Positions 19,312-29,081 of a stretch of DNA of 64,000 bases are shown here, piece by piece; the first letter of the stretch is position 1; every line of letters begins with the position of its first letter. This DNA is from Synechococcus sp. MVIR-18-1 (GTDB lineage: Bacteria; Cyanobacteriota; Cyanobacteriia; PCC-6307; Cyanobiaceae), in the NCBI RefSeq assembly GCF_014279835.1, contig NZ_CP047942.1:1-64000 (forward strand), given 5' to 3'. Both the position numbers and the translations under genes were made by a program. Under the pieces are notes generated by a model. It did not search any database. It saw only the letters and a list, made by a program, of their open reading frames with translations, and was not told the DNA's origin.

Positions 19312-20554
19312 CCTAATCGTGATCGGTGGTGGGCCTGCCGGCTTTATGGCCGCGATCACCGCCGCCGAACGAGGAGTTCGTGATGTTCTGATCTTGGAGG
19401 CCACCCCTGAAGTGCTCACAAAAGTGCGCATCAGCGGTGGCGGTCGTTGCAATGTCACCCATGCTTGCTGGGATCCCAAGGAGCTTGTGGGTCACTACCC
19501 CCGGGGTAGCAGGCCATTGCGGGGTCCCTTTAGCCAGTTTGCGTGCGGAGATTCGATTGCTTGGTTCGATGAGCACGGACTCACGCTTGTGGAAGAGTCC
19601 GATGGGCGGATGTTTCCCCAGCAGAATCGCTCCGAGGCGGTGGTGGAGTGTCTGAGGCGAGCTGCCTTAGCTGCAGGGGTGAAGATTCAGTGCGGCTCCG
19701 CTGTGCGTCAACTCAGCTGCTCGGAGGGTGAGGGATTTCAAATCTCCGATCAACGGTCTGTCTTTCATCAGGCCAAGCGGGTGTTACTGGCCAGTGGTGG
19801 CCATCCCAGTGGCCGGCGTCTTGCCAAGGATTTGGGTCACACGATTGTGCCGCCGGTGCCGTCGTTGTTCAGCTTGAAATTGCAAGCGCCTGCTTTGACG
19901 GCATGCAGCGGTATTGCCCTGGATGACGTGGGCTTGGATTTAAGCGTTGCTGATCAGCGTTTTCGTCAGACGGGCCGGGTGCTGATCACCCATCGGGGTG
20001 TGAGCGGGCCTGCCGTCTTGAGGCTCACCGCGTTTGCAGCAAGGGCCCTCCATGCCAGTCGTTACCAGGGTGAGTTGCGGGTGGATTGGAGTGGAGGTTT
20101 GGGTCGCGAGCGTGTTCAGAACAAGCTGCAGCAGGCGCGCCTTGAGCAGGCGCGTCGCACGGTGGTGGCTGCCAAGCCGTTTGAGCATCTGCCGCGGCGG
20201 CTTTGGCTTGCCTTTTTGACGCAGGCGGGAGTGGATGCAGAGCGGCGATGGGCGGATCTTCCAGCGAAGGCGGAACGCAATTTGGTGGAGACCGTCTGCG
20301 CTCAGCGCTTATCGATCCAGGGCCGCGGCCCGTTCGGGGAAGAATTTGTCACGGCTGGTGGCGTTGATCTGGGCGAGGTGAACTTAGCGACGATGGAAAG
20401 TCGCTGCTGTGCTGGGTTGTACTTAGCGGGTGAATTACTGGATGTGGATGGGGTCACTGGAGGCTTTAATTTCCAGGCCTGTTGGAGCGGCGGCTGGCTT
20501 GCAGGTGAGGCGATAGCTACGTCTTGTTTTACTGAATCTGATCAAACACCGTAA
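19238..20554 (+). CDS. NAD(P)/FAD-dependent oxidoreductase (HI0933/BaiN family)
   Basis: A flavoprotein of about 438 residues. The dinucleotide fold begins HDLIVIGGGPAGFMAAITAAERG, followed by KVRISGGGRCNVTHA, a family hallmark. The C-terminal FAD-binding part is FVTAGGVDLGEV...LYLAGELLDVDGVTGGFNFQ. The substrate is not known for most members; some reduce unsaturated bile-acid-like or tRNA-linked substrates. The start is uncertain because the flavin fold begins almost at the msrB stop: the ATG at 19238 (overlap of 74 bases with msrB) is used; ATG 19229 or GTG 19214 are alternatives. It overlaps the convergent pilC by 26 bases. Confidence 0.85.
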   Translation: MTVPDRRVSATATTESPCVSNPRHDLIVIGGGPAGFMAAITAAERGVRDVLILEATPEVLTKVRISGGGRCNVTHACWDPKELVGHYPRGSRPLRGPFSQFACGDSIAWFDEHGLTLVEESDGRMFPQQNRSEAVVECLRRAALAAGVKIQCGSAVRQLSCSEGEGFQISDQRSVFHQAKRVLLASGGHPSGRRLAKDLGHTIVPPVPSLFSLKLQAPALTACSGIALDDVGLDLSVADQRFRQTGRVLITHRGVSGPAVLRLTAFAARALHASRYQGELRVDWSGGLGRERVQNKLQQARLEQARRTVVAAKPFEHLPRRLWLAFLTQAGVDAERRWADLPAKAERNLVETVCAQRLSIQGRGPFGEEFVTAGGVDLGEVNLATMESRCCAGLYLAGELLDVDGVTGGFNFQACWSGGWLAGEAIATSCFTESDQTP

Positions 20555-21803
20555 ACATCGGCAGGTACATCGCCAGCAGGATCGAACCCACAATTCCTCC
20601 CACAACCACAATCATTGCGGGCTCCAACATCGAGGTGAGTGCCTTCACGGATGCTGAAACCTCGTCCTCATAAAAGTCGGCCACTTTGCTGAGCATTCGA
20701 TCCATTTCACCGGTTTCCTCACCAATCGAGAGCATGCTCAGTGCCATGTCAGGTAAGACTTTTTGGCGCGTTAATGCTGTGCTCAGCAACACGCCTTCTT
20801 GCACCATGGTGCGTGAGTCGAGGATGGCGTCAGAGATGATGGAGTTGCCAGCAGTTTCACTTGAGATCTCCATCGACATCAGGATTGGAACGCCAGCACG
20901 CGTGAGTGAGCTGAAAATTCTGCAAAACTGAGCGGTGGCTGTTTTCATGATGAGATCACCAAACAACGGTAGCTTGAGGATCAACTTGTCGATCACTCTG
21001 CGGCCTGTGTGAGTGTTGTAATAACGGCCAATCATCCAGGCGCCAACCATGAGAATGCCGGCGAAAACAAGGGAAGCGGAAGAGCGCAGTAAGGCGCTTA
21101 AATCCACCATTAATTGGGTAAATAATGGCAATTCGGCTCCTAGATCTTCAAAGATCCCCGCAAAAGTAGGAATCAAGAAGATCGTCATTCCTAAAAACAC
21201 CAAAATGGCGATCACCAGCACGGCCACCGGGTAACCCAAGGCACCTTTGATTTGGTTTTGGAGCCTGGCGTTGTCTTCCAACAGTTTGGCGAGGCGTTTG
21301 AGGGATTCATCGAGAACACCGCCGGCTTCGCCTGCCTCCACCATGGCGATGGTGAGCTGGTCAAAGACCTTGGGCCATTGGCGCATCGCTGCTGCCATCG
21401 CCGTGCCCTGATTCACCTCGAGTCCCACGCTGGTGAGAGCTTTTTTAAACATCGGCAGCTTTTGCTGCGTGGCCATGAGATCGAGGCTGCGCACGATCGG
21501 CACCCCTGCATCCACGAGCGCAGCCAGCTTGCTGGCCCAAATCGCTTTCTCTTTCACCCCGGGTGGCTTTTGGAACGCCTCTCCCAGATCCATCGATAGG
21601 AATCCAGCTGACGCGCTGCCCCCTGCGTTTTTGGATTCGGCCTTGGCTTTGTTGTTTCCTTTTCCTTTGTCTTGGCGCAGCTCTTCCGCTTTGATGCCTC
21701 GCCTGCGCAGCAGACGACGGGCCGCAACAGCATCGTTTGCTTTGACCGTGACCGTGCGCGGTTGGCCTGTGGCTGAGGTGTAAGTAGCGGTGAAAGAAAC
21801 CAT
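20529..21803 (-). CDS. pilC: Type IV pilus inner-membrane platform protein PilC (GspF family)
   Basis: The polytopic platform that couples the pilus motor ATPases to pilin assembly. The 424-residue protein has two T2SS-F domains (about 85-210 and 290-415), each preceded by a motor-facing helical part. Motifs are FLSMDLGEAFQKPPGVKEKA, WASKLAALVDAGVPIVRSL and FCRIFSSLTRAGVPILMSM, with TM helices near 185-210, 238-258 and 393-415. The N-terminal 60 residues include a charged Lys-rich linker. It is the last gene of pilB-pilT-pilC, 16 bases after pilT. Confidence 0.94.
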   Translation of the reverse strand: MVSFTATYTSATGQPRTVTVKANDAVAARRLLRRRGIKAEELRQDKGKGNNKAKAESKNAGGSASAGFLSMDLGEAFQKPPGVKEKAIWASKLAALVDAGVPIVRSLDLMATQQKLPMFKKALTSVGLEVNQGTAMAAAMRQWPKVFDQLTIAMVEAGEAGGVLDESLKRLAKLLEDNARLQNQIKGALGYPVAVLVIAILVFLGMTIFLIPTFAGIFEDLGAELPLFTQLMVDLSALLRSSASLVFAGILMVGAWMIGRYYNTHTGRRVIDKLILKLPLFGDLIMKTATAQFCRIFSSLTRAGVPILMSMEISSETAGNSIISDAILDSRTMVQEGVLLSTALTRQKVLPDMALSMLSIGEETGEMDRMLSKVADFYEDEVSASVKALTSMLEPAMIVVVGGIVGSILLAMYLPMFTVFDQIQ

Positions 21804-21819
21804 GCGCTGATCGACCGAT

Positions 21820-22893
21820 TTAGTGGTTCATCAGGCGATCCAGTTCAGCGGGTTTGCTGGCTTTGCTGAGTCCTTCATCAAGACTGATTTCGCCTTGATC
21901 AATCAGATCTGCAAGAGCTCTTTCGAGGGTTTGCATGCCGCGCTCGCCGCCGGTTTGAATTTGGGAATACAGCTGAGCTGTTTTGCCTTCTCGGATCAAA
22001 TTGGCGATGGCTGGGGTGTTGATCATGATTTCTTGAGCCATCACACGGCCGAACTGCCCGGGGGCAGGGTTTTGGCGTTTGCAGAGCGTTTGAGAGAACA
22101 CCGCCGTCAGGCTTCCTGAGAGTTGCACGCGGATTTGAGTTTGCTGGCCCGGTGGAAACACATCCACCATCCGATCAACGGTCTGAGCTGCAGAACTGGT
22201 GTGCAAAGTTTCAAACACCAAATGCCCAGTTTCCGCAGCGCTGATTGCCAGTTGAATCGTTTCGAGATCACGCATTTCACCCACCAAAATCACGTCTGGG
22301 TCCTCTCGCAAAGCAGCGCGCAGCGCATTGGCAAAACTGCGCGTGTCCTCGTTGAGTTGGCGTTGATGCACCAAGCTCTTATCACTGGTGTAAACGAATT
22401 CGATCGGGTCTTCGATGGTGAGGATGTGCTCAGCCCGTGTGTGGTTGATGTGATCGAGAAGTGCTGCGAGCGTGGTGGTTTTGCCTGAACCCGTCGGGCC
22501 CGTGACCAGAACAAGACCACGGGGGCGTTTGCTGGTTTCCACGACGACCGGAGGCAGATTCAGCAGCTCAACGCTGGGGATTTTGCTCCCAAGAGCACGC
22601 AAGCAGGCGGCATAGCTGCCCTTCTGGCGGTATACATTCACGCGAAAACGGGCGACCCCTTTCAAGCCATAGGCACAATCCAGCTCCCACGTTTGTTCGA
22701 GTGTTTTGCGTTGGCTGTTGTTGAGCATTGAAAAGATCAGGCGGTTGCAGCCTTCTTCACTGAGCGGTTCCTCTTGCATCGGCCGCAGTTCACCACTGAA
22801 TCGTCCATAAGGCGGCTGTCCGCTCGCGATGTGGAGGTCGCTTCCGCCTCCATTCACCAGCTGTTCCATCAGGTCTTCGATCATTCGTTCCAT
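21820..22893 (-). CDS. pilT: Twitching motility / pilus retraction ATPase PilT
   Basis: A hexameric ATPase that depolymerises type IV pili. The 357-residue protein has the Walker A GPTGSGKTTTLAALLDH, Asp box IEDPIEFVY, Walker B VGEMRDLETI and His box GHLVFETLHT; the retraction signature near the end is AIANLIREGKTAQLYSQIQT, which separates PilT from PilB. The ATG at 22893 (MERMIEDLMEQL) lies 11 bases beyond the pilB stop; a start at 22944 would overlap pilB by 40 bases and add a non-conserved leader, so it was not chosen. Confidence 0.94.
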   Translation of the reverse strand: MERMIEDLMEQLVNGGGSDLHIASGQPPYGRFSGELRPMQEEPLSEEGCNRLIFSMLNNSQRKTLEQTWELDCAYGLKGVARFRVNVYRQKGSYAACLRALGSKIPSVELLNLPPVVVETSKRPRGLVLVTGPTGSGKTTTLAALLDHINHTRAEHILTIEDPIEFVYTSDKSLVHQRQLNEDTRSFANALRAALREDPDVILVGEMRDLETIQLAISAAETGHLVFETLHTSSAAQTVDRMVDVFPPGQQTQIRVQLSGSLTAVFSQTLCKRQNPAPGQFGRVMAQEIMINTPAIANLIREGKTAQLYSQIQTGGERGMQTLERALADLIDQGEISLDEGLSKASKPAELDRLMNH

Positions 22894-22904
22894 GCTCGGA
22901 GCTC

Positions 22905-24677
22905 TCACTGACGAGGTGTCAGGCAATACGGGCATTCCAGCCAACCTTCATGCAGTCCGCCACCACATCCACGGCAAGTGACTGTGTTGAGAGCCCTAGC
23001 ACGTTGTTCCGATTCCAGGCCCGCATCTGTTAAGACCATCCGGTCTACCTCTTCCAGGGTGGTGTGACCCTCTCTCACGAGATCAAGGCTGTAGCCAAGC
23101 AAGGTTTTCATTCCTGCTTCCAGTGCCAACTGGCGGACAAGATCAGTGGTGGCGCCTTTGGCGACAGATGCGGCCAGGGCTTCATTCATGCGCAGCACTT
23201 CATACACACCGATACGGCCCTTGTAACCGGTGCCCTGACAGTTGGGGCATGGCGTTGTTGGTCCTTCATGCTGTTTGGCTTTGAAAAAGGTCACATCGCC
23301 TTCATGGCTCGTCATCAGCCCAAAGCGACCTAATTCTTGGGAATCTGGGTGGTAAGGGATGCGGCAATCGCTGCACACGCGCCTGAGCAAGCGTTGAGAA
23401 ACGATGCCGAGCAAGGATGCGCTCACCATGAACGGTTCCACGCCCATTTCGTCGAGTCGGGCGATGGCGCTCGGTGCATCGTTGCAGTGCAGGGTGGTCA
23501 AGACCAGGTGCCCTGTCAGTGCTGCTTCGATAGCAGTTTTCGCTGTTTCCTGATCACGGGTCTCACCCACTAACAGAACATCTGGGTCCTGGCGCATGAA
23601 GGCGCGAAGGGCCGTGCTGAAGTCAAATCCTTTCTCTCGATTCACCTGACATTGAGTAATACCAGGCAACGTGTATTCAATTGGATCTTCTACGGTAGAG
23701 ATATTGATTCCGGGTTCGTTGCGCTCCGCTAACAGTGAATAAAGTGTTGTCGATTTACCAGATCCTGTTGGACCGGTCACAAGAATCATGCCGAATGGTT
23801 TTGAGCCAAGGGTTCGTACAAGCTCGAGTGTGTTGGGATTAGAGATGAGCTTATCCAGTCCTAATTGAGTGGATTGACTGTCGAGTAATCGCAGGCAAAT
23901 CTTTTCGCCATAGCGGCTGGGAAGACTGTTGACGCGAAAGTCAACAGTTCGTCCTTTGTATTGTCTACGGATACGCCCATCCTGTGCTTGCCTGCGTTCA
24001 GCGATGTCAAGATCAGCCATAATCTTGAAGCGAGAGGTAATGGCTGGTATTAATTTAGTGGGGAGTGGTTGCGTTAAATTTGTGAGCACACCATCCTTTC
24101 TAAGTCTAATTTGTAATCCTGCTTGTTGTGGCTCTACATGAATATCACTGGCATTCATGTCTAATGCTTTAACTAAGATTCGATCTACCAATGTGACAAT
24201 CGGTGATCCACCAGCAATGGATGGATTGATGTCTAGCGAGGAGGCTGAATTGCTCTGAATTTCAGCTTCGTCTGGATCAGCATTAAAGATTCCTTCAGTA
24301 TCAAATCCATCGAGAAGCGATTTTGCTGTTTCGATAATTGATGTTTGGCTAATCGTTGAATCTGAGTTGAATTCTTGTGGATCAAGAATTCGTTTTAGAT
24401 GCGCTGCATTGGCCAGCACAAGCTTGGAGGCGTAGCCATGGCTTCTTAGAACCTGCTTGAGTTGTTCTCGACTGTCTTTGTCGCTGCTGCTTGCGATGGC
24501 CACGATGAGGCCGTCGTCGGTGAGATGGATGGGGAGCGCTTGAAGTTGCTTCCAGGTCTCAAGGTCCAAAACCTGCCCGGATTGAAGGATTGCTTCTCCA
24601 GCGGCGAGCTCTGCCTCTGAAATCAGCTTTTCCGGCAGTGCAGGCGGTAGCGGCATTCGGGTGGAGTCGGCGCTCAT
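22905..24677 (-). CDS. pilB: Type IV pilus assembly ATPase PilB
   Basis: The extension motor for type IV pili (590 residues). An N-terminal MshEN-like region (about 1-110) leads into the GspE core with Walker [27 protein letters not shown], Walker [21 protein letters not shown] and the zinc motif CSDCRI...[19 protein letters not shown]. Unusually the protein continues past the normal end into [20 protein letters not shown], a second CxxC-CxxC zinc ribbon. The ATG at 24677 ([14 protein letters not shown]) is chosen; the frame stays open 264 bases further but that stretch covers grpE's promoter and 5' end. Confidence 0.93.
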   Translation of the reverse strand: MSADSTRMPLPPALPEKLISEAELAAGEAILQSGQVLDLETWKQLQALPIHLTDDGLIVAIASSSDKDSREQLKQVLRSHGYASKLVLANAAHLKRILDPQEFNSDSTISQTSIIETAKSLLDGFDTEGIFNADPDEAEIQSNSASSLDINPSIAGGSPIVTLVDRILVKALDMNASDIHVEPQQAGLQIRLRKDGVLTNLTQPLPTKLIPAITSRFKIMADLDIAERRQAQDGRIRRQYKGRTVDFRVNSLPSRYGEKICLRLLDSQSTQLGLDKLISNPNTLELVRTLGSKPFGMILVTGPTGSGKSTTLYSLLAERNEPGINISTVEDPIEYTLPGITQCQVNREKGFDFSTALRAFMRQDPDVLLVGETRDQETAKTAIEAALTGHLVLTTLHCNDAPSAIARLDEMGVEPFMVSASLLGIVSQRLLRRVCSDCRIPYHPDSQELGRFGLMTSHEGDVTFFKAKQHEGPTTPCPNCQGTGYKGRIGVYEVLRMNEALAASVAKGATTDLVRQLALEAGMKTLLGYSLDLVREGHTTLEEVDRMVLTDAGLESEQRARALNTVTCRGCGGGLHEGWLECPYCLTPRQ

Positions 24678-24704
24678 GCTGATTCGGCTTTCCGCGCTTG
24701 TGGT

Positions 24705-24719
24705 GGGTCCATGTGACCC
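24705..24719. promoter_or_regulatory. Short dyad in the pilB-grpE divergent intergenic region
   Basis: GGGTC and GACCC flank the 5-base centre CATGT, giving a perfect 5+5 dyad within the 79 bases that separate the divergent pilB and grpE starts. It could be an operator or chance. It is not a CIRCE element, which has 9-base arms (TTAGCACTC/GAGTGCTAA). Confidence 0.25.
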
Positions 24720-24756
24720 TTCAACATGTCTAGACGTGATTTTGCATCTGGTCAGC

Positions 24757-25482
24757 ATGAGCGGCGACGCTTCCATCCCGGCTAACAATTCGGCATCGGA
24801 TGTTCCCGAAGCCCAGCAGGACTCCACACCCTCTGTGGAGGAAACACCTGAAGCCGCTTCTCCCGACCCTGCTTCAGAGGGGGTTTCCTCTGCACAGAAC
24901 AATGAAGCGCGGCTTGAGCAATTAGAGCGCGAGCACAGCACCCTCCGCCAAGAACACGAAACCTTGAGTGGTCAGTACGTGCGCATCGCGGCCGACTTTG
25001 ACAATTTCCGCAAACGTCAGAGCCGGGATCAGGACGACCTGAAGCTGCAGATCACCTGCAGCACCCTGACTGAAATCCTCCCTGTTGTTGATAACTTCGA
25101 TCGCGCTCGTCAACAGCTTGATCCTCAGGGAGAAGAAGCCCAAGCGCTTCACCGCAGTTACCAGGGTCTTTACAAGCAACTTGTCGATGTGTTGAAGCAA
25201 CTCGGTGTGGCCCCGATGCGGGTTGTTGGACAAGAGTTCGACCCCAACCTCCATGAAGCTGTGTTGCGCGAACCCAGTGATGAGCATCCAGAAGATGTGG
25301 TGGTTGAAGAGTTGCAGCGTGGCTATCACCTCAGCGGCAAGGTCTTGCGTCACGCCTTAGTCAAGGTGTCGATGGGACCTGGACCGCAACAGTCAGATGC
25401 CGCGGCTGATGCGATTGAGGGTGGTGAAAGTGCAGCAAGCGAAGGTGATGATGGCTCCCCGACGCCTGAGGCGAGCGAATGA
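24757..25482 (+). CDS. grpE: Nucleotide exchange factor GrpE
   Basis: Releases ADP from DnaK. The 241-residue protein has an acidic, Ser/Pro-rich N-terminal tail (about 1-45), a long coiled-coil (about 46-95: [19 protein letters not shown]) and the conserved beta-domain region [30 protein letters not shown] and [17 protein letters not shown]-like [13 protein letters not shown]. Another acidic tail closes it. The ATG at 24757 (MSGDASIP) is preferred; the frame upstream overlaps pilB. dnaJ follows 42 bases later, forming a chaperone operon. Confidence 0.95.
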   Translation: MSGDASIPANNSASDVPEAQQDSTPSVEETPEAASPDPASEGVSSAQNNEARLEQLEREHSTLRQEHETLSGQYVRIAADFDNFRKRQSRDQDDLKLQITCSTLTEILPVVDNFDRARQQLDPQGEEAQALHRSYQGLYKQLVDVLKQLGVAPMRVVGQEFDPNLHEAVLREPSDEHPEDVVVEELQRGYHLSGKVLRHALVKVSMGPGPQQSDAAADAIEGGESAASEGDDGSPTPEASE

Positions 25483-25524
25483 TTCAAAACTTTTGCCTAG
25501 TGTGCGCAGCGGAATGACGAGCTG

Positions 25525-26655
25525 ATGGCCGATTACTACGACCTCCTTGGCGTCAGCAGGGATGCAGATGCCGACACCCTGAAGCGCGCTTACAGGCGGA
25601 TGGCTCGCCAATATCACCCTGATATCAATAAAGACGCTGGCGCTGAAGACCGCTTTAAGGAGATTGGCCGCGCCTACGAAGTGCTGAGCGATCCCCAAAC
25701 CCGCGGGCGGTACGACCAGTTCGGTGAGGCCGGGCTCGGCGGCGGCGGCGGCATGCCCGATATGGGCGATATGGGTGGTTTTGCAGATATTTTCGAAACC
25801 TTTTTCAGCGGATTCGGTGGTGCCGCTGGAGGCGCTGGTCGTCAGCGCAGGCGAGGACCTCAACAGGGAGATGACCTCCGCTACGACCTCACGATTGATT
25901 TTGACCAGGCTGTGTTCGGCCAAGAGCGGGAGATCCGCATCCCCCACCTCGAGACCTGCACCACCTGTAGTGGCAGCGGTGCCAAAACAGGCAGTGGTCC
26001 CACCACCTGTACCACCTGTGGCGGAGTTGGGCAGGTGCGTCGCGCCACGCGCACTCCGTTTGGGAATTTTGAGCAAGTGGCTGAATGCCCCAGTTGCAAT
26101 GGCACCGGTCAAGTGATTGCTGACCCTTGCAGCTCCTGTGGTGGTCAAGGGGTCACGCAAGTCCGTAAGAAATTGCGAATCAACATTCCCGCCGGTGTCG
26201 ACACGGGGACCCGCTTGCGGGTTTCCGGAGAAGGCAATGCTGGGCTGCGTGGCGGTCCATCAGGAGATTTGTATGTTTTCCTCACGGTTAAATCGCACCC
26301 GAGCCTGAGGCGTGATGGGCTCACCGTTCTTTCGGAGGTGAAGGTGAGTTATCTGCAGGCAATCCTCGGAGACACTATTGAGGTGGAAACCGTGGATGGC
26401 CCTGAATCCCTTGAGATTCCGGCAGGTACTCAGCCCAATTCCGTTTTAACGCTTGAAAACAAGGGCATCCCAAAGCTGGGCAATCCAGTAGCCCGTGGTC
26501 ATCAGCGCATCTCAGTCACGGTGACCTTGCCCACCCGTCTCAACGATGAGGAACGTGGTCTCCTCGAAGATTTGGCTGGACACCATTCAGCCCGTGGTGA
26601 GCAGCACCATCACCACAAGAGTGGTCTTTTTGCCCGATTGTTTGGGCAACGCTGA
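25525..26655 (+). CDS. dnaJ: Chaperone DnaJ
   Basis: The type I J-protein that delivers substrates to DnaK and stimulates its ATPase. The 376-residue protein has a J domain (2-67) with the essential HPD in [10 protein letters not shown], a Gly/Met-rich linker ([14 protein letters not shown]), and four zinc repeats: [32 protein letters not shown]. The C-terminal substrate domains follow and the protein ends in a His-rich run ([11 protein letters not shown]). It sits between grpE and a TusA-like gene only 3 bases downstream. Confidence 0.96.
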   Translation: MADYYDLLGVSRDADADTLKRAYRRMARQYHPDINKDAGAEDRFKEIGRAYEVLSDPQTRGRYDQFGEAGLGGGGGMPDMGDMGGFADIFETFFSGFGGAAGGAGRQRRRGPQQGDDLRYDLTIDFDQAVFGQEREIRIPHLETCTTCSGSGAKTGSGPTTCTTCGGVGQVRRATRTPFGNFEQVAECPSCNGTGQVIADPCSSCGGQGVTQVRKKLRINIPAGVDTGTRLRVSGEGNAGLRGGPSGDLYVFLTVKSHPSLRRDGLTVLSEVKVSYLQAILGDTIEVETVDGPESLEIPAGTQPNSVLTLENKGIPKLGNPVARGHQRISVTVTLPTRLNDEERGLLEDLAGHHSARGEQHHHHKSGLFARLFGQR

Positions 26656-26658
26656 CGG

Positions 26659-26901
26659 ATGCGTGATGCCCAACCCGAACATTATTTGGATCTAAGGGGC
26701 ACCCCCTGTCCAACCAATTTCATTCGCTGTCGTTTGGCCTTGGAGGCCATGCGTCCAGGGCAGCAGTTTCAGGTTGATCTCGATCGGGGTGAGCCAGAGG
26801 AGATGGTGATCCCAGGTCTGACTCGGGATGGTCATCGTGTGGAGGTGATGGACCAAGCCAAGGATTGGGTGCGCCTTCAGGTGGTCTGTGGTGGCGGTTG
26901 A
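26659..26901 (+). CDS. TusA-family sulfur carrier-like protein
   Basis: An 80-residue protein with the TusA/SirA signature LDLRGTPCPTNFIRCRLALE, where the Cys of the CPxN-like motif would carry persulfide sulfur. Such proteins shuttle sulfur to tRNA thiolation or molybdopterin synthesis, or act in redox sensing; which one applies here is not known. It begins 3 bases after dnaJ and overlaps rsgA by 14 bases, so it is part of the grpE-dnaJ transcription unit. Confidence 0.85.
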   Translation: MRDAQPEHYLDLRGTPCPTNFIRCRLALEAMRPGQQFQVDLDRGEPEEMVIPGLTRDGHRVEVMDQAKDWVRLQVVCGGG

Positions 26902-27802
26902 TCAGTCGGCTCAGTCCGGCATGGTTGTTGCGCTCCAGGCCAATTACTTGGAGGTGGAGCTTGATCAGGTTTCTGAGAGGATTCCCTCACGACTGCTTTG
27001 CACGCGGCGCACGCGTTTGAGTCATCGCGGTGAGGCTGTGTACGTCGGTGATCGCGTCAGGGTGGAAGCCATTGATGCGAGCCATGCCCGAGCGGTGGTC
27101 TCTCATGTCGAACCTCGCGTCAGTTTTCTGACACGCCCGCCCGTCGCCAACGCCACCACGGTGGTCGTGGCATTGGCCGTGGCTCAACCAGCTTTTGATC
27201 CCGATCAGGCCAGCCGTTTTCTGTTGACGGCAGAGCGAACGTCCCTGCATGTGCAGCTGGTCCTAACGAAAACCGATCTCCTAGAGCCGGAGGCATTGGA
27301 GCAGCTGCGCGCTCGTCTTCATGCCTGGGGGTATCCCCCGTTGTTGGTGTCGACGGGCAGTGGCCTTGGGCTCTCCAAGCTGAAACAAAGCCTTGCCGGA
27401 TCGTCTCTTTCCGTGCTGTGTGGACCTTCAGGAGTTGGGAAGAGCTCATTGCTTAATGCCTTGATCCCTGAGCTTGATTTGCGGATCGGTGCCGTATCAG
27501 GACGGCTGCAGCGAGGACGTCACACCACGCGGCATGTGGAGTTGCATCGCTTGGAGGGTGAGGCACGGGTTGCTGATACGCCCGGTTTCAACCGCCCAGA
27601 GCTGCCAGATGACCCCAGGAATCTTGAGGTGTTGTTTCCTGAATTACGCGCTCAGCTCGAGCCCCATCCCTGTCGTTTTCGGGATTGCTTGCACCGTGAT
27701 GAACCTGGATGCGGGGTCACGCGCGAGTGGGAGAGATACCCGATCTACAGGCGAGCTGTGGAGGATCTTCTGGGCCTTAACCGCCCATCCCGGGGAGGTT
27801 GA
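26888..27802 (+). CDS. rsgA: Ribosome small-subunit GTPase RsgA
   Basis: A late 30S assembly GTPase. The 304-residue protein has the OB fold at the N-terminus ([13 protein letters not shown]), then a circularly permuted GTPase in which G4 ([10 protein letters not shown]) comes before G1 ([14 protein letters not shown]) and G3 ([10 protein letters not shown]), and a C-terminal zinc finger ([16 protein letters not shown]). Translation starts at GTG 26888 (the next codon is also GTG). It overlaps the TusA-like gene upstream by 14 bases and the convergent ebfC by 26. Confidence 0.95.
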   Translation: MVAVDQSAQSGMVVALQANYLEVELDQVSERIPSRLLCTRRTRLSHRGEAVYVGDRVRVEAIDASHARAVVSHVEPRVSFLTRPPVANATTVVVALAVAQPAFDPDQASRFLLTAERTSLHVQLVLTKTDLLEPEALEQLRARLHAWGYPPLLVSTGSGLGLSKLKQSLAGSSLSVLCGPSGVGKSSLLNALIPELDLRIGAVSGRLQRGRHTTRHVELHRLEGEARVADTPGFNRPELPDDPRNLEVLFPELRAQLEPHPCRFRDCLHRDEPGCGVTREWERYPIYRRAVEDLLGLNRPSRGG

Positions 27803-28118
27803 GATTGAGTCCACCGGTGAGTTCTTCCATGCGTTCTTTCATGGTGCCGGTGGAGCGTTCATAGGCTGATTGCAAGGCGGCGAGTGTGGCGGCTTCTGTG
27901 GCCTCCTGTCCTTCACTCAGCAGGGATGGATCCAGCTTTACTTTCAGCGGTTGTTGATTGCCAGACAACCAGATGCTGGCTCGACCGTCCTCACTGTTGC
28001 CCTCGATCTCCATGGCATCGAGTTCTTCTTGCAGTTTTTGCGCGTCTTGCTGGATTTGTTGAGCCTTTCGGAATGCCTCAGTGAGCTGTCCGAAATTGGG
28101 AAGTCCAAACCCTGCCAT
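27777..28118 (-). CDS. YbaB/EbfC nucleoid-associated protein
   Basis: A 113-residue small DNA-binding protein of the YbaB/EbfC family. The N-terminal helix carries [24 protein letters not shown], followed by the beta-strand segment [19 protein letters not shown] and a closing helix ending in a Gly/Leu/Asn-rich tail. Members dimerise as 'tweezers' that contact DNA, and in some bacteria the gene lies beside dnaX; here dnaX is far away and murB lies 24 bases upstream (28143). It may compact the chromosome or regulate genes. Confidence 0.9.
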   Translation of the reverse strand: MAGFGLPNFGQLTEAFRKAQQIQQDAQKLQEELDAMEIEGNSEDGRASIWLSGNQQPLKVKLDPSLLSEGQEATEAATLAALQSAYERSTGTMKERMEELTGGLNLNLPGMGG

Positions 28119-28142
28119 GACACCAATGAAGTGATGCCAAGG

Positions 28143-29081
28143 CTAATCGGTCGTTTGAAAGCCCAAGCGCTTCACTTCAGGATGCAACGTGATTCCGTGC
28201 ACCCGCTTCACTTCGTTTTGAACGAAGTCGATCAAGGCGCGGATGTCATCGGCTTTGGCTTCGCCCACGTTGACGATGAAATTGGCATGCACCGGTGAGA
28301 CTTCCGCTCCTCCGATCCGTTTCCCCTTGAGCCCTAAGCCTTCGATGAGCTGACCAGCTTTTTCGGGCTCTGGGTTGCGGAACACGCTTCCGCAGCTTGG
28401 CCATTGGTAGGGCTGGGTGGTGGTGCGATGACTGAGGTTGCCACTGGTCTTCCGCATCAACTCCTTGGCGTCATGGCCAGGTTCCAATTGAAAATGCGCT
28501 GCCATCACCAAGTGGTCACTGCCTTGTAGAAGGCTGTGTCGGTAGTCGTAGGCGAGATCAGCGTTGCTGAGCACCGTTGTGGCCGTCACCGTGTTCGTCT
28601 GCGATCGATCGATGACCTCCACAGATGTCAGGCAGTCGGCTGTGGAGCCGCCTTGAGCTCCGGCGTTCATGGCCGCAGCCCCACCCACGGTTCCAGGGAT
28701 GCCAACGGCCCACTCCAGCCCATGCAATCCAAGTTTGGCTGCGCGCCTGGCAAGCGTTGGAAGGGGTTCACCCGCCAAGGCCTTCACCTGCCCTGATTCG
28801 GCATCCAGCTGGCTGCCCTGGAGGCGACGCAAACAAAGAGTGAGGCCTTGGAGTCCCGCATCAGCAATCAGCAGGTTCGAACCAGCTCCAATCACGCGGG
28901 TCGTCAAACCCTCCGCTTGGGCCCATTGGAGCAGCGAGAGACATTGCTCAGCATCGTTGGGTTCGGCCAACCATTGCGCCGGGCCTCCCACCCGCCACGT
29001 GGTGTAGTTCGCGAGGGACACCTGCTGTTGGAGGACCCCAGCCTCAACAAGAGCATTCAGGCTGCGATCGCTGGTGAACAT
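28143..29081 (-). CDS. murB: UDP-N-acetylenolpyruvoylglucosamine reductase
   Basis: An FAD enzyme that reduces enolpyruvyl-UDP-GlcNAc to UDP-MurNAc. The 312-residue protein shows [15 protein letters not shown], the FAD-binding [32 protein letters not shown] and CGSVFRNPE with the catalytic Ser region. The ATG at 29081 ([11 protein letters not shown]) is preferred. It overlaps murC's end by 25 bases, as expected for coupled murC-murB in picocyanobacteria. Confidence 0.95.
   Translation of the reverse strand: MFTSDRSLNALVEAGVLQQQVSLANYTTWRVGGPAQWLAEPNDAEQCLSLLQWAQAEGLTTRVIGAGSNLLIADAGLQGLTLCLRRLQGSQLDAESGQVKALAGEPLPTLARRAAKLGLHGLEWAVGIPGTVGGAAAMNAGAQGGSTADCLTSVEVIDRSQTNTVTATTVLSNADLAYDYRHSLLQGSDHLVMAAHFQLEPGHDAKELMRKTSGNLSHRTTTQPYQWPSCGSVFRNPEPEKAGQLIEGLGLKGKRIGGAEVSPVHANFIVNVGEAKADDIRALIDFVQNEVKRVHGITLHPEVKRLGFQTTD

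Noticed and set aside
25393-26160. 255-codon frame on the minus strand
   Set aside because: Antisense to grpE and dnaJ; no domain.
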